From Glossina fuscipes (Eukaryota; Arthropoda; Insecta; Diptera; Glossinidae), in assembly GCF_014805625.2 (NCBI RefSeq), contig NW_023998567.1:1258078-1322077 (forward strand): a stretch of 64,000 bases of DNA, written 5' to 3'. Of the stretch, positions 1 to 11,410 are shown piece after piece. The translations under genes were made by a program, and so were the position numbers. Each line of letters starts with the position of its first letter. Positions within the stretch are counted from its first letter, which is position 1. Below the pieces are notes generated by a model. It saw only the letters and a program-made list of their open reading frames with translations. It ran no database searches and was not told the DNA's origin.

Positions 1-3000
1 TTCATCAAGCATCAGAGTAACAACAAATACAAGAACAACGATAACTCCACTAAACATCAGGGTAACAATCAGTGCAACTATAACAGCAATAACTTCAACA
101 ACTTCTTCAGCATCAGGACAACAACAAAAACAACAGGTATCTACACCACTACAACAGGGTGTGAGTTCAGGTCAGTAAGCAACATATAGGCAAAAAACGT
201 GGAATGTATATTGAGAGTTTATCCGTCTAACAGCAACAAGCACATTCCCCTAGGGGTGAAGCTTAAATAGACAAAAGAATAGGAAAACCTAAAAGAAAAT
301 TTAACAAGCGATAGCGAACTACTTTTCCTCCTTTTAATATAAATGAAATTACACCCAACCCGAAATCTCAAATACTACCGTGATCCACGCGAAATAATAC
401 CATCATAATAGGAGTAGATGCTAGTAGGATAGGAACGCTCAAGAATTACGGGAAATTATTAACAAAGCCAAAAAAGAAGAAAATATTTAAATTGTGAAAT
501 TCGGGAAATAAGAAGTAAATAATTATCGCAAAAGTGAAATTCCTTACGAGAATATGAATTGTCCTTATTATGTTGCTATTGCTTTTGTACGTCATTTGTA
601 AGAGTGTTCACGGGCATAACATTTAAGGCTTTGCCACTGCAACCAAATTTCTAAATGATCGATTTAGTTAAAAGGTGAATATTAACGATCGAACAGCATA
701 ATTCTGAGTAATTGCGAAAACTTTAAATTCTGAAAATCTAACCAAAATTTACCTAGCAGCACTGAGATATAAAATAAATACAAGAAAATACTAGTAAGAC
801 TATGGGAAGATAAATGTGGGAAGCCATTCAGCAATAAACGGTAGGCTAAACGAGAAATAGCTTCAATTAATAACAGAGATTTGATTCAAAAAAAAAAAAA
901 AAACTTTAACGTTCGTAAAGGAATGCAGTTAAAATTTTTCAAAAGTAGAAGTTAAAGCAAAACATTAAGCAAGATCACTGGAAACATTTCTCGTTCAAGA
1001 AAAAAAAAACAAATTTCAAGGATAGTGAGTCCCCTTCCCCTTTAATGGAAATTTAGATAATACGTGCGAATGACCTGCATCTATTAGTTAAAAGGCTTCT
1101 TATAGGCCAAAGGTTTCACGCATCCCTGTACTAAAGGTATAACCGAACTTACCTCTCGTAAAAAAATTTCGATCATGTTCGAAAAATCTGTAGGTCGTTT
1201 TTAGAAGCCCTGCGGATTATAAAAGCAAAATTACAACCATTCCTGTAATCATTTACCGAATCTTTAAAATCGAAGTAGGAGTGAGGAAGCGACAACCATC
1301 TAGTAGAACCGTATACCCCTATTCAAAATTTAGTGGAAACTTTCTTCTAACAGTGCGACCCTAAAGATAGTGTAAAACTTTCTGAAGTACAAATATAAAG
1401 TTGCACATGTGGTTGGTCAATATATTGACCGGAAATTACCAAAATTTGGAAAATAGATTTAGTTTCTCAAACAAGTAATGCAACTCCCTATTCGTCATTT
1501 AAAGATTTCACAAAAATTGAAAAGGGAATACGAAATTTATGGTAGAGGTGTACGTTGTCAAGCAAATCACCTCCAGAAAGGAAAACAAAACGATAAATAA
1601 ATAAATACCATAAGTGAAGTTTTAAACACGGTTTGAGGAATTAAATATTTCAATAAATAAACTTCCACAGCCAAAACAAAGGCACTTTATTCCAATGCGA
1701 ATAAAGCATAACAAGTAAGAGAATAGGGAGAATAATCAGTAAAAGAAAACCCAAAGAAGAAATATATTGGTCGTCAACAACTCATGATCTATATGAAATC
1801 TATTATTCTGCAATTTTGAAAATTGTTACAAATAACAATCATGCAAATACATAAGCAACTAACCCTCATAGAAATTTGTACGGGCCAAGAAATAATTTAA
1901 AAAAAAAAAAAAACAACAGACAACAACAACAAATCCTAAACAAAAAAAAAATAGCAAACCAAATACAAAAAAAAAAATAAAACAAGATCGCCAGCATGAC
2001 ATCGCCGCTTCGTGTCACCTGGGTGCACTCCCTACGTCGAGATGAACTCCAAGCCTGCCTAGGGGCGCTCGACCTAGACATCACCGGTACCGTCCAAAAA
2101 ATGAGGAGCCGTTGGGCACAATTCATCAATCAGGACCACGAGCTCGAGATCGTCACGCGGTTGCTAGAGTTACAGACCCAGCTGGAGGCCCTCACCAGCG
2201 ATCGCTGTCATCAGCCTCCCACGCCAGAACTGGGGCTGACGGGATGCCCATAAATGCATGTACCGGTGACGATAAAGGAGCACCGGCAACCCTCCCCACC
2301 ACAGCGACAACAATCAACGATCACACCAATGGCATCACAACAGCATCGCCCACATTTACATAGATAACATTAACAACAAATGCCAACCGAGCAGCACGAT
2401 CACAACAATGGCATCACAACAGCACTGCCCACGTTTCCATAGCCAAAATTAACAACAAATGCCAACCGAGCAGCGTAACGATTACATCAACAGAATCACA
2501 GCAACAGCATCAACGTTTACATCAACGACACCAACGATAACAACTATCATAACAGCAACATCATTCGCGGTAATCCCAACTATTATCACAATAACGGCAA
2601 CAGGTGGCTAACGTGATAAACACAACACCAGCAAACAGCACAGCAAACAACGATAACAGCCATCACCAACTCAACATCGCTAGCGTTAACATCAACTGTT
2701 ACCGCAACAACAAACAACGACAACAATAACAATGAAAGTCACAACAACTACAATAAATTCAACGCCACAACAAACAACGCTCATACCAACCGCAAAGAGC
2801 GCACCACAATTGCGTCAACATTCCACCAGCAATTCAACACAAGAACAAAGTCACCCGCAGCCAAGGGTCTGTCAACCCAAATACGTACTTAGCGGCGAAC
2901 ATTGGCACAACCCGTACCTCCCTGGCCAATGGTCCGGCGATTCAATGCCGGAAAGCTAAAGGTACACAAAAGCTGACGGGACCAACGGCCAACGTTCCGA

Positions 3001-3120
3001 CACCACCAATGTCGGAAAGCTGAAGACAATAGGCTCCGCGCCATCGAAGTGATAGCACCCTGCTCTGCTCTCACAACGTTTAATTTAGTAATAATCAAAA
3101 AGTAACGATCTAAGGCCAAC
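1..3120 (+). mobile_element. Gypsy-family LTR element, copy 1, internally deleted
   Basis: This stretch aligns by eye with the element at 18232-23590. Shared blocks are the A-rich leader (about 660-1160 here against 20140-20655 there), the gag N-terminus (1996-2253 against 20880-21191) and the 3' trailer (about 2860-3060 against 23390-23540). The capsid part of gag and all of pol are missing, so the copy runs from the gag N-terminus straight into an A/C-rich trailer full of CAA-type triplets (about 2280-2870). Its 5' LTR would lie left of the window, and I found no 3' LTR. The leader is at least 2 kb long. The right boundary near 3120 is approximate. Confidence 0.7.
1996..2253 (+). pseudogene. 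gag N-terminal fragment (Gypsy copy 1)
   Basis: An ATG at 1996 opens an 85-codon frame. Its first 70 residues match the gag N-terminus of the second copy at 20880, sharing DELQAC, LDL-ITGTV and RWAQ blocks and a LLELQT-LEAL segment. The fragment is predicted helical, as expected for the region ahead of a retrotransposon capsid. It ends at a stop just where the capsid should begin, and no capsid follows, so it cannot make a functional Gag. The start is chosen because the second copy has an ATG at the homologous place. In this element Gag would be the structural protein of the cytoplasmic particle. Confidence 0.65.
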
Positions 3121-3124
3121 TTTT

Positions 3125-5775
3125 ACATTATACAAAGGCAGACCTAATCATAAATAATGATGAAAAGATAATATGTGTGCTAACGTTAATGTAATGGAAA
3201 TGAACGTGTTATTTAAATTCAAGAAAAGAATACGGGGGTTTTGTTGTTCACCTTTTTTATTTTTGCTAGATACGGTCAACAGTATTTTTTAAAAGTTAAT
3301 TAACAATAATTTAATGCTGAAATTTCAGGACGTTCAGAAGTGAAAATAAAGTGAAAAATAATACTTCATGGAAACTAAAATAGATTGTTTAGAAAAAATG
3401 GAAAATAGGAAAATAATGCTATTAAAAGCCAAAGTTAGATTAAGTTGAAAAGTGTCCAGATGTGAAAGTATTCTTAAGCCTAATAGCCTACTTCCCAAAA
3501 TTCCTTCAAGGCTATGCAGAATCAGCAAAATTGCGTACGCATTTGCTTAAAAAAGAAATAACGCTTGTTATAAAAGCAATATGAAACAGAAATTAATGCA
3601 ACCAGTATTTGTTAATGAACCAATTTTACATATACGCCACACGTTACGCGTTGAAGGAAAACTGCGTCTTATATTCTTTTGAAGCAAGAAAATAGAACAA
3701 TGTAAGAATGTTTGGACACTGTTGAATTGAATGAAACCCCATAATAAGTCGTAGAATTCGAAGCCATAAAGCGGACGTAAATAGTCGCAGGAAAAAACTG
3801 GCGAAGTGTTATCAAAATAAAACATTATTATTACAATGTTAAAAAAGTCGCGGAATTTGCAGGCCCACGTAATACTTCATCTGTGTTGATTATGTGAAGC
3901 CGTGGAAAAATCTTAAAGGAAAATATCATCTGGTGCAGACCAATGTCGAATGTAAAAAATATATTATATCAGTGTTTAAAAAAGCCAAAAGAAACCAAAA
4001 AGCTGTAAAGTCATGTAGCTGAACACACATCTACATTGAAAATTTTCTTATTTTTATTAATATATTATATCTAATTTTTCTTGATTTCAATTTCTTTGGA
4101 CTTAAATATCAATGCCAATTTCGTTCTTGTGTTATACGGTTGTAAAAAATGGATTAAAAATCATAATAGATTTTATGATTCTATGGTTCTGAGAGCCTAA
4201 ATTATTTGTGGTAAGCGTGGATTAATTTTATGCGCCTGTATGCAACGCTCAGAAGAACCCATCGGCCAATTTAGCACCATTTTCTGAATCAATTTGAGTG
4301 TGTCTATTCATAAGGCGTGTGTACATGTACCTTTACTACTTACATGGAAGAATTGGTTTATAAGAAAATAGAGTTTTTGAAATGTCAAATTGCATTTTAA
4401 AATTATTGATTAATTTTGTGCAGTTAGGTTCGTTAAAATAATTCGGCTTAATGTCAAATGCGAAACGAGCTGATATTGTTCTAACTGAAGAATCCTCAAA
4501 TTCTCATTTAACAGAAGTGCTGCGAAAATTTCTTATTTAGCAGAAGTTCCGAGAAAATTTCTCCTTTTCGAAGCGTTGCAATTATTACACGCCACACTGT
4601 GTTCTCTCTATTCTCAACACATAGTACTTTTTTTATAAACCTTGTAAAGGAAAGAACTTGCTAACGGCATTTAGCAAGAAATCAAAGTCATTTTACAAGT
4701 GCGAAAGGAAGTTAGGCAAAGTGAATAATTGCAAAAAAAAAAAAAAATTAACAAAATTTAAAAATATCGAAAGGAAATATAGAAAAGAAAATACATAATA
4801 AACATTAGCCTACAGGTTGCAATCGCCGTTATAGTTTAATGACATTTAATGACATTCGCCGACTTTTTTATGACCATTCGCTATACAATGCACAATTTTG
4901 AAAAGGTTAGTAGTATAGTATTTGAACTTTTTGAACACCATTTAATATAAAGTCTTTTACAAAACAAGCGCACAAAATCTAGTTTATGATAACAAATGGT
5001 ACAGGATAATGTTTTGATCTGCAGACTTATTGCTGTAAGTGTTTCTTCCTATGCACTATATCTCTTTCAACATAGAAGGATTCATGTGAAAAATAAGCTT
5101 ATTATGATTATACTGGTATATTACGACGGATAAATATAGTGAATTTTGAGGCGAAAGAGTGTAAGGCGTTCGTATATACATAGGAATATAATGTTTTCAT
5201 TACTTTTTGGTTAAAAAACCGATAACTTGAATAGCTTCTGATCTCAATTCCTTTCTTACGTAAAAACTCCAACACCCTTATAGATGACAACTTCATTAAA
5301 ACAATGAAGGTGAATAATTTGAAATCTTCTGCAGTTTCTTTTCTTCATTCAGAAAGAATGATTAGCAAATTCGTGGAGCACTTACAAGCGTCACACGAAC
5401 TTGGTTAATTAATTTCAAAACGCTGAAATCCGGTAATGATATTAAAGTCAAAACTTCCAAAAACAAATAACTAGTATGTTCACGTCAATTGGGAAGTGCA
5501 ATGATACCATAGAGACACAATAAGATTGCGACAAGAACAGAAAGTCAAGCTTACAAAAAGCGTTTATTGAAAACCGAAAGTTTATTATGATTGCTTCCGA
5601 TCAGGGTGCACAAACCACAAAATAAATGTCACAGCATTGAGGAAAAATAAATGAACAAAAACATATTAAGACATAAGCCGATACTACAGAAAAGGTAGAA
5701 ATATTGCAGGATAATCAAACACACATTTTACACGGACAGACCTTGCACAGATAAACGAACAGACACGCTTAAACG
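3125..5775. other. AT-rich stretch without recognised gene
   Basis: I read both strands and found no domain, splice-bounded coding segment or transposon core. Open frames here are short and composition-driven. On the minus strand it lies downstream of the FATP exon at 7349-7972 and is probably part of the next FATP intron. It contains one short tandem duplication, listed separately. Confidence 0.5.
4512..4569 (+). repeat. 29-bp tandem duplication
   Basis: Two adjacent copies of a unit starting CAGAAGT and containing GAAAATTTCT occur at 4512 and 4541, with about four differences. No function is apparent. Confidence 0.5.
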
Positions 5776-5777
5776 GA

Positions 5778-7130
5778 TTATTTTATTTATTTATTTTTTT
5801 TTTACCCATTTACACTATTCAACTAAAGAAAATTACAGTCGAATTCGGTGCATCGTAAGTGTAAATCTTATACTAATTGTTTTAAAAATTAGTATACAAT
5901 AAAAACGAAGATAAAAAGAGGAATAATAATAACAAAGTAAGTTAAAAATAAATTAAAAAGTTAAAAATAATAATTCATATATAAATAAATAAAAGGAGAG
6001 AAGAACTAAAAAAAAAAAAAACTAAAAAGGCATGTATACAGTTAGCATAGAAGCACACCAGCAACAAGAACAGATGTAGGCTGCAAACACGCATAAGCTT
6101 GCCAACCGAAACCTTAACAACACGATATTATTTTAAATAAAAATATGGAATGTTAGTTTAAGTACGGTATAGGTAAATCGCGTATATTAAGCAAAGTTGC
6201 TTTAATAGACTTTTAGTTCGATAATGAAATTAAGTGATAGACTTCATTTAGGTTTCTGCAAACAATTCTGAGCGGGTTAAACAGCTCATAATTGTATTTA
6301 CCTTGAGTAAGCTTAATCAAGATAAAGTGCCTAGCGAAGTGGTTAGGGACATTAAAGCTTATATCACCAACTAATGCGGGCGACTCAATAGTACCATTTA
6401 TTGCTTTGATCAAGAATGGAATCGCAAGAACAAATCTACGTTTCTCAAGTGACAGTAAGGATAATAGAAGCAATCTATTTTAATAGGGGGGAAGAGAGGC
6501 AATCGGGTTCCTACCCAAATTCCTATGGGCAAACAGCAAGAATTGTTTTTGAACAGATTCAATTGAATGCACTTAGCACCTACATGGAGGAGACCACACA
6601 ACAGAGGCGTACGCGAGTATAGGTCTAACCAAACTCATGTACAGCCTTTGCGTAATGTAAGGATCATCAAGCTCTTTAGACCACCTCTTTATAAAACCAT
6701 GCGCAGACTTAGATTTGCTTAACGAGAGCTGAATACGCAAGTTAAAACGTAACCTATGGTTAAATAGAACGCCTAAATCTGTGAACGAATCGACGTCCTT
6801 CAACTTGTGCAAATCAATTAAATACTGAGTAATGAGTGACTTCCTTCTTGAGAAAGAAAGCTTCTTACATTTATTTAGACTTAGTTTCAGAAGATTCAAA
6901 GAGCAGCATGCAACCAAATTACTCAAGTTCAAGTATTCAAGTTCTACGGAATAGGAAGAAAACAGTTTCACATTACCAGCATATATTGAGATCTGGATTT
7001 AATCCCCGAGGGCAAATCATTAATGTGTAAATTAAATAAAATGGGTCCTAAGTGGCTGCCTTGAGGTACGGCAGATGTCACGAGGAATTCATCCGAGGTA
7101 ATGAAGTTAAACAAATAGGGAATGATTCTA
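5778..7130 (-). mobile_element. Jockey-clade LINE, copy A (5' truncated)
   Basis: The minus strand carries the last third of ORF2 and the 3' UTR of the same LINE family as copy B (31418-35765), ending in a TAAA-rich tail at about 5778-5803. The 3' UTR matches copy B block for block. The 5' break is in reverse transcriptase, as expected for incomplete target-primed reverse transcription. Its 5' edge lies only about 220 bp downstream of the FATP splice donor at 7348, so it sits inside the FATP gene in the sense orientation. Confidence 0.8.
6213..6971 (-). pseudogene. LINE copy A, ORF2 C-terminal remnant
   Basis: Read on the minus strand, 6971-6573 encodes the reverse transcriptase thumb region and what follows: the KLSFSRRK, DLGVLF--RLRFN, FIKRWSKELDDP and ASVVWSPP blocks of Jockey-like ORF2 proteins. 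Frames at 6601-6410 and 6473-6213 continue the C-terminus with shifts between them. At the place where copy B has a TAG stop (32477) this copy reads two cysteines, so that stop is private to copy B. The piece lacks the catalytic YADD and cannot encode an active enzyme. Confidence 0.75.
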
Positions 7131-7348
7131 TCTTAAGTGGTTCTGACTGTTGCATACATCCGCACAATCAAGTCTAAGGTCACAAGTCCGAACAATTGAC
7201 CTAACAAAAATCTCACGATGCTTTTAAGTAATAAGTCTTAAATAGTAATTTCAGTATGATAAATATTATATTGAAGATTCGCCTGAATTTCTTCAAAATT
7301 TGTGCAAAATTGTCCATCTAATATAAGAGATGTAATGAAAAAGCCTAC

Positions 7349-7972
7349 CGTGAATGAGAGATGACAGCAGCTTTTGGCAGTCCTGTGGTGCCTGAAGTAT
7401 AGATGTATAATAATTTATCATGGTGGAAACTATGCTCCACAGGAGCAGATATTTTTTCTGTAGCGGCTGTTTTAAGTAATGACATTAAATTTCTTGAAGG
7501 GCTTTTCACCGGTATATTTAAATCGTTGTTAATTTGATAAAAAGCAATATTTGAAGGGATTTTCTTTGAGATATCGTCGACAACTTGAGCAAAAGCTTCC
7601 CCGTAAATTATGGCCGTACATTTAGCTACGGCAATGCTGTGCAACAATGATTGTCCGCGTAGATTAGTGTTAATTAGGGCTGTAATTATCCCAATTTTCG
7701 ATAATCCTAACCATATTCCAACATATTCTGGACAGTTCCCCAGCATCACACCGACAACATCGCTTTTCTTATATCCATGAGTCAGAAAAACATTAGCCAC
7801 CTGGTTGGAAAATTCGTGCAAATTCCGAAAAGTCCAAGCTTGCGTTTCACTAACAATCGCAATTTTATCAGGATGTTTAGCAGTATTTTTTTGAAAAATA
7901 TCCGCAATTGTCAAATTTTTCTTCTCGAGCTTTCTGGTTAAGAGAAGCAGTTTTATATATGCCCAAAGAGCC
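7349..7972 (-). CDS. Fatp: Long-chain fatty acid transport protein (FATP/SLC27), AMP-binding exon
   Basis: FATPs are membrane-bound acyl-CoA synthetases that activate long-chain fatty acids and so drive their uptake. This internal exon encodes about 207 residues. It starts with ALWAYIKLL and KKNLTIADIF, typical of the segment after the membrane anchor. It then carries the adenylate-forming core, including VGVMLGNCPEYVGIWLG, and ends in the ATP/AMP signature YIYTSGTTGLPKAAVISHSR. The acceptor is TTTTATTTTCAG, ending at 7973; the donor is GTAGGC from 7348. Its single leading base completes the threonine codon left by the exon ending at 53613, giving RDLT-ALWAY. There is no stop inside. Exons for the C-terminal half are absent from the window and must lie left of position 1. 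The symbol follows the Drosophila family; which paralogue it is cannot be decided here. Confidence 0.92.
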
Positions 7973-9655
7973 CTGAAAATAAAAGATTTATTTTAGTTGG
8001 TTTAAAAAGTTTTGTCAAAATATTTAGAAAATAGATCTTCAGTGATAGGAATCTAATTTTAGAAATATTTGAGATGAATAAAAAAATTGTAAAGTGCCAA
8101 ATTACGCAACAATATATTAGGTGATCACTGATTTCAAAAAACTGGTATACTCTTCTCAGTCGAATAAAACATACATTTTGAGAGGTTATTAATCGAGATC
8201 CAAGTTACAATGAATTTTTGACCCCAGAAAATATTTGTGTAAAATTCTAGATCAATAACAGCTTAAAATTGTAAGTTACAGCATATTTCTAATCCAAAGT
8301 AATAGCAAAAACCAAAAATGAAGTTCCATATTGTTTTTTTGCGAATTCTACAAATTCGGTCCACAAAAGCAATTGTTGTTAATTTATCCATACGTTGAAG
8401 ATCCTCTGTAAAGGCGCACAAATGAGTTTTTTACACGGATTTAATTATAACCTATGAAAGAATCGCACTCCAATTATAATTAGGGGAATTATCGTATGCT
8501 TTCCTTCAAACTTAATTAGAAGGTTAATCTCCTACATTCGTGGTAGACCCTTAAACGTGCTTTTTAATTTATCTCTTTTTATCTGATGAATGTCCTACCT
8601 CTAAGCTAAGGACCTATTTTGTAGTGTTAAGTTGCATGCACTAACAGTCTCCCTTCCGCTATTAAATCATCCCTTATCTTTATGTGCACTAACGACCTAG
8701 TCATAATAATGTTTTAAAATATAGCAATTATTCGATTAACAATCTATAAATGACTTGTAATTATGTCGAGTACTTTGAATCGAAACATTAATAATAAATG
8801 GTTTCAGATGCGTAAAACAATTCTAATAAAGTATTAGAACGCTGAAATTATCTGCAGTTAAGGATTTATGTCGTGCAAAGCGTACAAAACTAGTAACGAC
8901 TACATATAAATCTTTAAGTAAAACTTCAAGTCCAGCTCCATAACAAATGTTTACCCTCATAACAATGAAACGGCACCCCGTTAATATAAACTAAAACAAC
9001 TTAGCAGCGGCAAAATCATGGAAAAATCATGGCATTTTGAAGCTTTCATACGAGTATTCAATTAGAAGAGCAAAGTGAGAAAATGAAAGTTGCCTTGTTG
9101 CCGTCACCTGCCTGTTTGGATATTTTGAATGTCTTTAATAGACACATCGATTCAATAAAGTATGAAAGTATGATCTATTTTATAACTATAGTTAACGAAG
9201 TTATGAGAAAACATATTTTTTCCACCCGAAGGCAAGCAGCTGTAATAAGTCAATTGACAAGTATATTACCAGTTTAAGAAGTTTGAGTATAATCTACAAA
9301 TTTAGTGGATCAAAAGAACGACTTATCCTCGGTACTCTGTCCTTATAGAGGAAAATATTAAATATTTGGAAAGGTCACCAAATAGTGCCAGATGTGTTAT
9401 TTCGGCAAAAAAATGCTCGACAAGTTGAAATTAGTCATTCAGTGATGTCACTGCGCCAAAAATTTTTTGTAACAAACCGAAATAAGGATTGAGTCATCTA
9501 TATATATTCGATTTGATCAAATTCACTAGATTTCTTGACCTGCTGTTACTACAAAATGGATTATTTTGCAAAAACGGAACATTTCCTAAAATGTGTTTTA
9601 AAAACTCGCAGTGAAAAAAAAACATCAAGCACGTGACCGTCATATAAAAAATACA
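7973..9655. other. Intronic stretch, no feature seen
   Basis: AT-rich sequence upstream of the FATP acceptor. No coding domain, transposon core or structured repeat was recognised on either strand. Confidence 0.5.
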
Positions 9656-9657
9656 TT

Positions 9658-9683
9658 GTAAGGAAGCGATTTTGCTTCCTTAC
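9658..9683. repeat. Perfect 10-bp-arm inverted repeat
   Basis: GTAAGGAAGC and its exact reverse complement are separated by a 6-base loop. It lies about 100 bp ahead of the minisatellite and may mark the edge of an unrecognised repeat element. Confidence 0.6.
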
Positions 9684-9789
9684 GTTATACAAGCCTGAAT
9701 AGCTACCCACAGCGAACCACATGTCAGTCCGGGCTGTCTGTAAACGTCTGTCTGGGATAGTAAAGCATGAACAACCTCCTCCAGCATAA

Positions 9790-10150
9790 GTCAAGAACTC
9801 AAATGTATAAAAGCTTAGATTCAAGAACTCAATAGGTATACAAGCAGAAGTCAAGAACTCAAATATACAAATACGCGAGTAAGAACTCAAAATGTGTAAT
9901 GACAAAATTAAGAACTCAAATGTATGAAAGGCTAAGTAAAAACTCAAAAGTATAAATACAAGTAAGAAGTCTAAATTTTTAACAGCAGAAATAAGTATTC
10001 AAATGTAAATGAGTATTCAAATGAAGAGAAGAACTCAAGGGGAAATTAGAATTCAAATGTGAATAAGAACTCAAATGTAAATAAGTACTCAATAAGATCT
10101 CAAACGTAAACAGGAACCCAAACGTAAATGAGAATTCAAATGTGGAAAGC
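9790..10150 (+). repeat. Degenerate minisatellite, AAGAACTCAAATG-type
   Basis: About twenty diverged copies of a unit close to AAGAACTCAAATGTAAAT follow each other at spacings of roughly 16 to 30 bases. Variants replace AAGAACTC by GAGTATTC or AGAATTC. The open frames across it are by-products of the repeat and not genes. It ends about 600 bp before an LTR-like segment and may belong to the same old element. Confidence 0.7.
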
Positions 10151-10271
10151 AAAGGTTTAAGAGCCCAATCTGTATAAGAAGACAACCCGACTTATACAAT
10201 CAAGTAAAATCGAATCGGTATGAACGCAGTAGGATACACACAAAGAAACTGCAGCAGCACTGTACAAAGCT

Positions 10272-10417
10272 GGTAGCACCGTTAGGGCAAACGAAACATG
10301 CAGAACTGACCTTAGGTAGAAAATCTATACATGCAAAACGAACAAACTTCAGCAAAAATCTCTATGTTGTAAAATGCGCAGAATGTGTAGCACCGTTAGG
10401 GCATACAAAACTTACAG
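10272..10417 (+). repeat. Direct repeat of about 30 bp, 115 bp apart
   Basis: The block GTAGCACCGTTAGGGCA occurs at about 10273 and 10387, each followed by similar ACGAAAC/ACAAAAC sequence and CAG. The rest of 10150-10750 shows no coding signal. Confidence 0.55.
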
Positions 10418-10749
10418 GGGTAAGTACGTAGGTAGGAAAAATAAGAACATACGACAATGCATGAACTGCACAAAGGCACGATCACACATGCCAAGCACAT
10501 TAGAAACACACAAAGCAAAGCGTATGCAAACACAAAGGCATAGTAAGGCACAAGCACACACATACATAACGGTGGTTGAATCACGCGATTTGGTAGCTGG
10601 GTTGTCTGTTGAGCGGACATTTGAACAAGCATAGTGATAAGCTAGACGTAAGTTATGTATAAGCAGGATCATGCAAGTCGTAACTAAGGTTGCGACTGCA
10701 GCCAACCTAAGCTAAGCGTACACCTAAGCATATGTTAACACCTAGAACA

Positions 10750-11393
10750 TGTTGGCAATGGGACAAGCGAGCGAGGGTTTAGCTATAAAAGAGCAGCACG
10801 TCGCACAGAATCGTTCAGTTTGGTGTCATAGCCGTCTAGATAAGTACCCACAGACAATTTGACAAGTTGACCTTTACGGAGAGTTTTTTTTCTGACTTTG
10901 CGAATAGAAGATGTGCTGGTTCAGCTTTTTAATCGCCATCCCTGAAGGACTTTCAGGACAACTGACTTAACGGATAGGGGATGTGCTGGTTCAGCTTTTT
11001 AGCCGCCATCCCTAAAGAACTGGCAGGCGTCTCTTTTTTTTTTATTTTTTTTTGTACTCACATACCAACCAGGGACGAACCGCCGGGCCAAGGCCGCTAT
11101 GACACTGGCCACGTTTCCGCTTTTCTAGTGTTCCGCGATAGGTAAAAGAAAACCAAGTAATAATAAATAGAAATAAATTTCGTACCACGTGGAAGTCACA
11201 CCAGAAGTCGGGTCACCTCGCTGGTTCCTTGCCATAGCCAGCTTCTACCCATCGCTGTACTTCTCTCCAGTAAAAAGGAAATAATAAATCAAGCAGTCTG
11301 TACACCATTCCCCCCGAAGGTCCGGGTTATTTTTATTCTAAATTTCCTTGCAACGAACCTTGGAGTGGCCGCCCAAGAAAACTCGTTACAACA
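10750..11393 (+). mobile_element. Candidate solo or 5' LTR
   Basis: The segment begins TGTTG and ends CAACA, has a TATA-like GCTATAAAAGAGC at about 10780, and carries AATAAA-type signals near 11163 and 11283. This layout fits an insect LTR. No target-site duplication and no primer-binding site were found next to it, so the ends are uncertain. A decayed Gypsy protease and pol begin almost directly after it, and it may be the 5' LTR of that element with the leader and gag deleted. Confidence 0.4.
10911..11020 (+). repeat. 40-bp block duplicated at 70-bp spacing
   Basis: A block starting ATGTGCTGGTTCAGCTTTTT and continuing through GCCATCCCT lies at 10911-10950 and again at 10981-11020, with about five differences. 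Both are inside the candidate LTR, downstream of its TATA-like box. Confidence 0.75.
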
Positions 11394-11410
11394 TATATTA
11401 ACGAGAAGAA

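Noticed and set aside
3568..5296. Missing FATP downstream exons in the left part of the window
   Set aside because: No minus-strand frame there resembles the C-terminal half of FATP or carries matching splice signals.
9790..10150. CRISPR-like array
   Set aside because: The units are diverged, with irregular spacing and no unique spacers, in eukaryotic DNA. It is a minisatellite.
10374..10705. Frames of 78-97 codons on both strands
   Set aside because: They overlap in repeat-rich DNA and contain CA-type low complexity. No conserved motif was seen.
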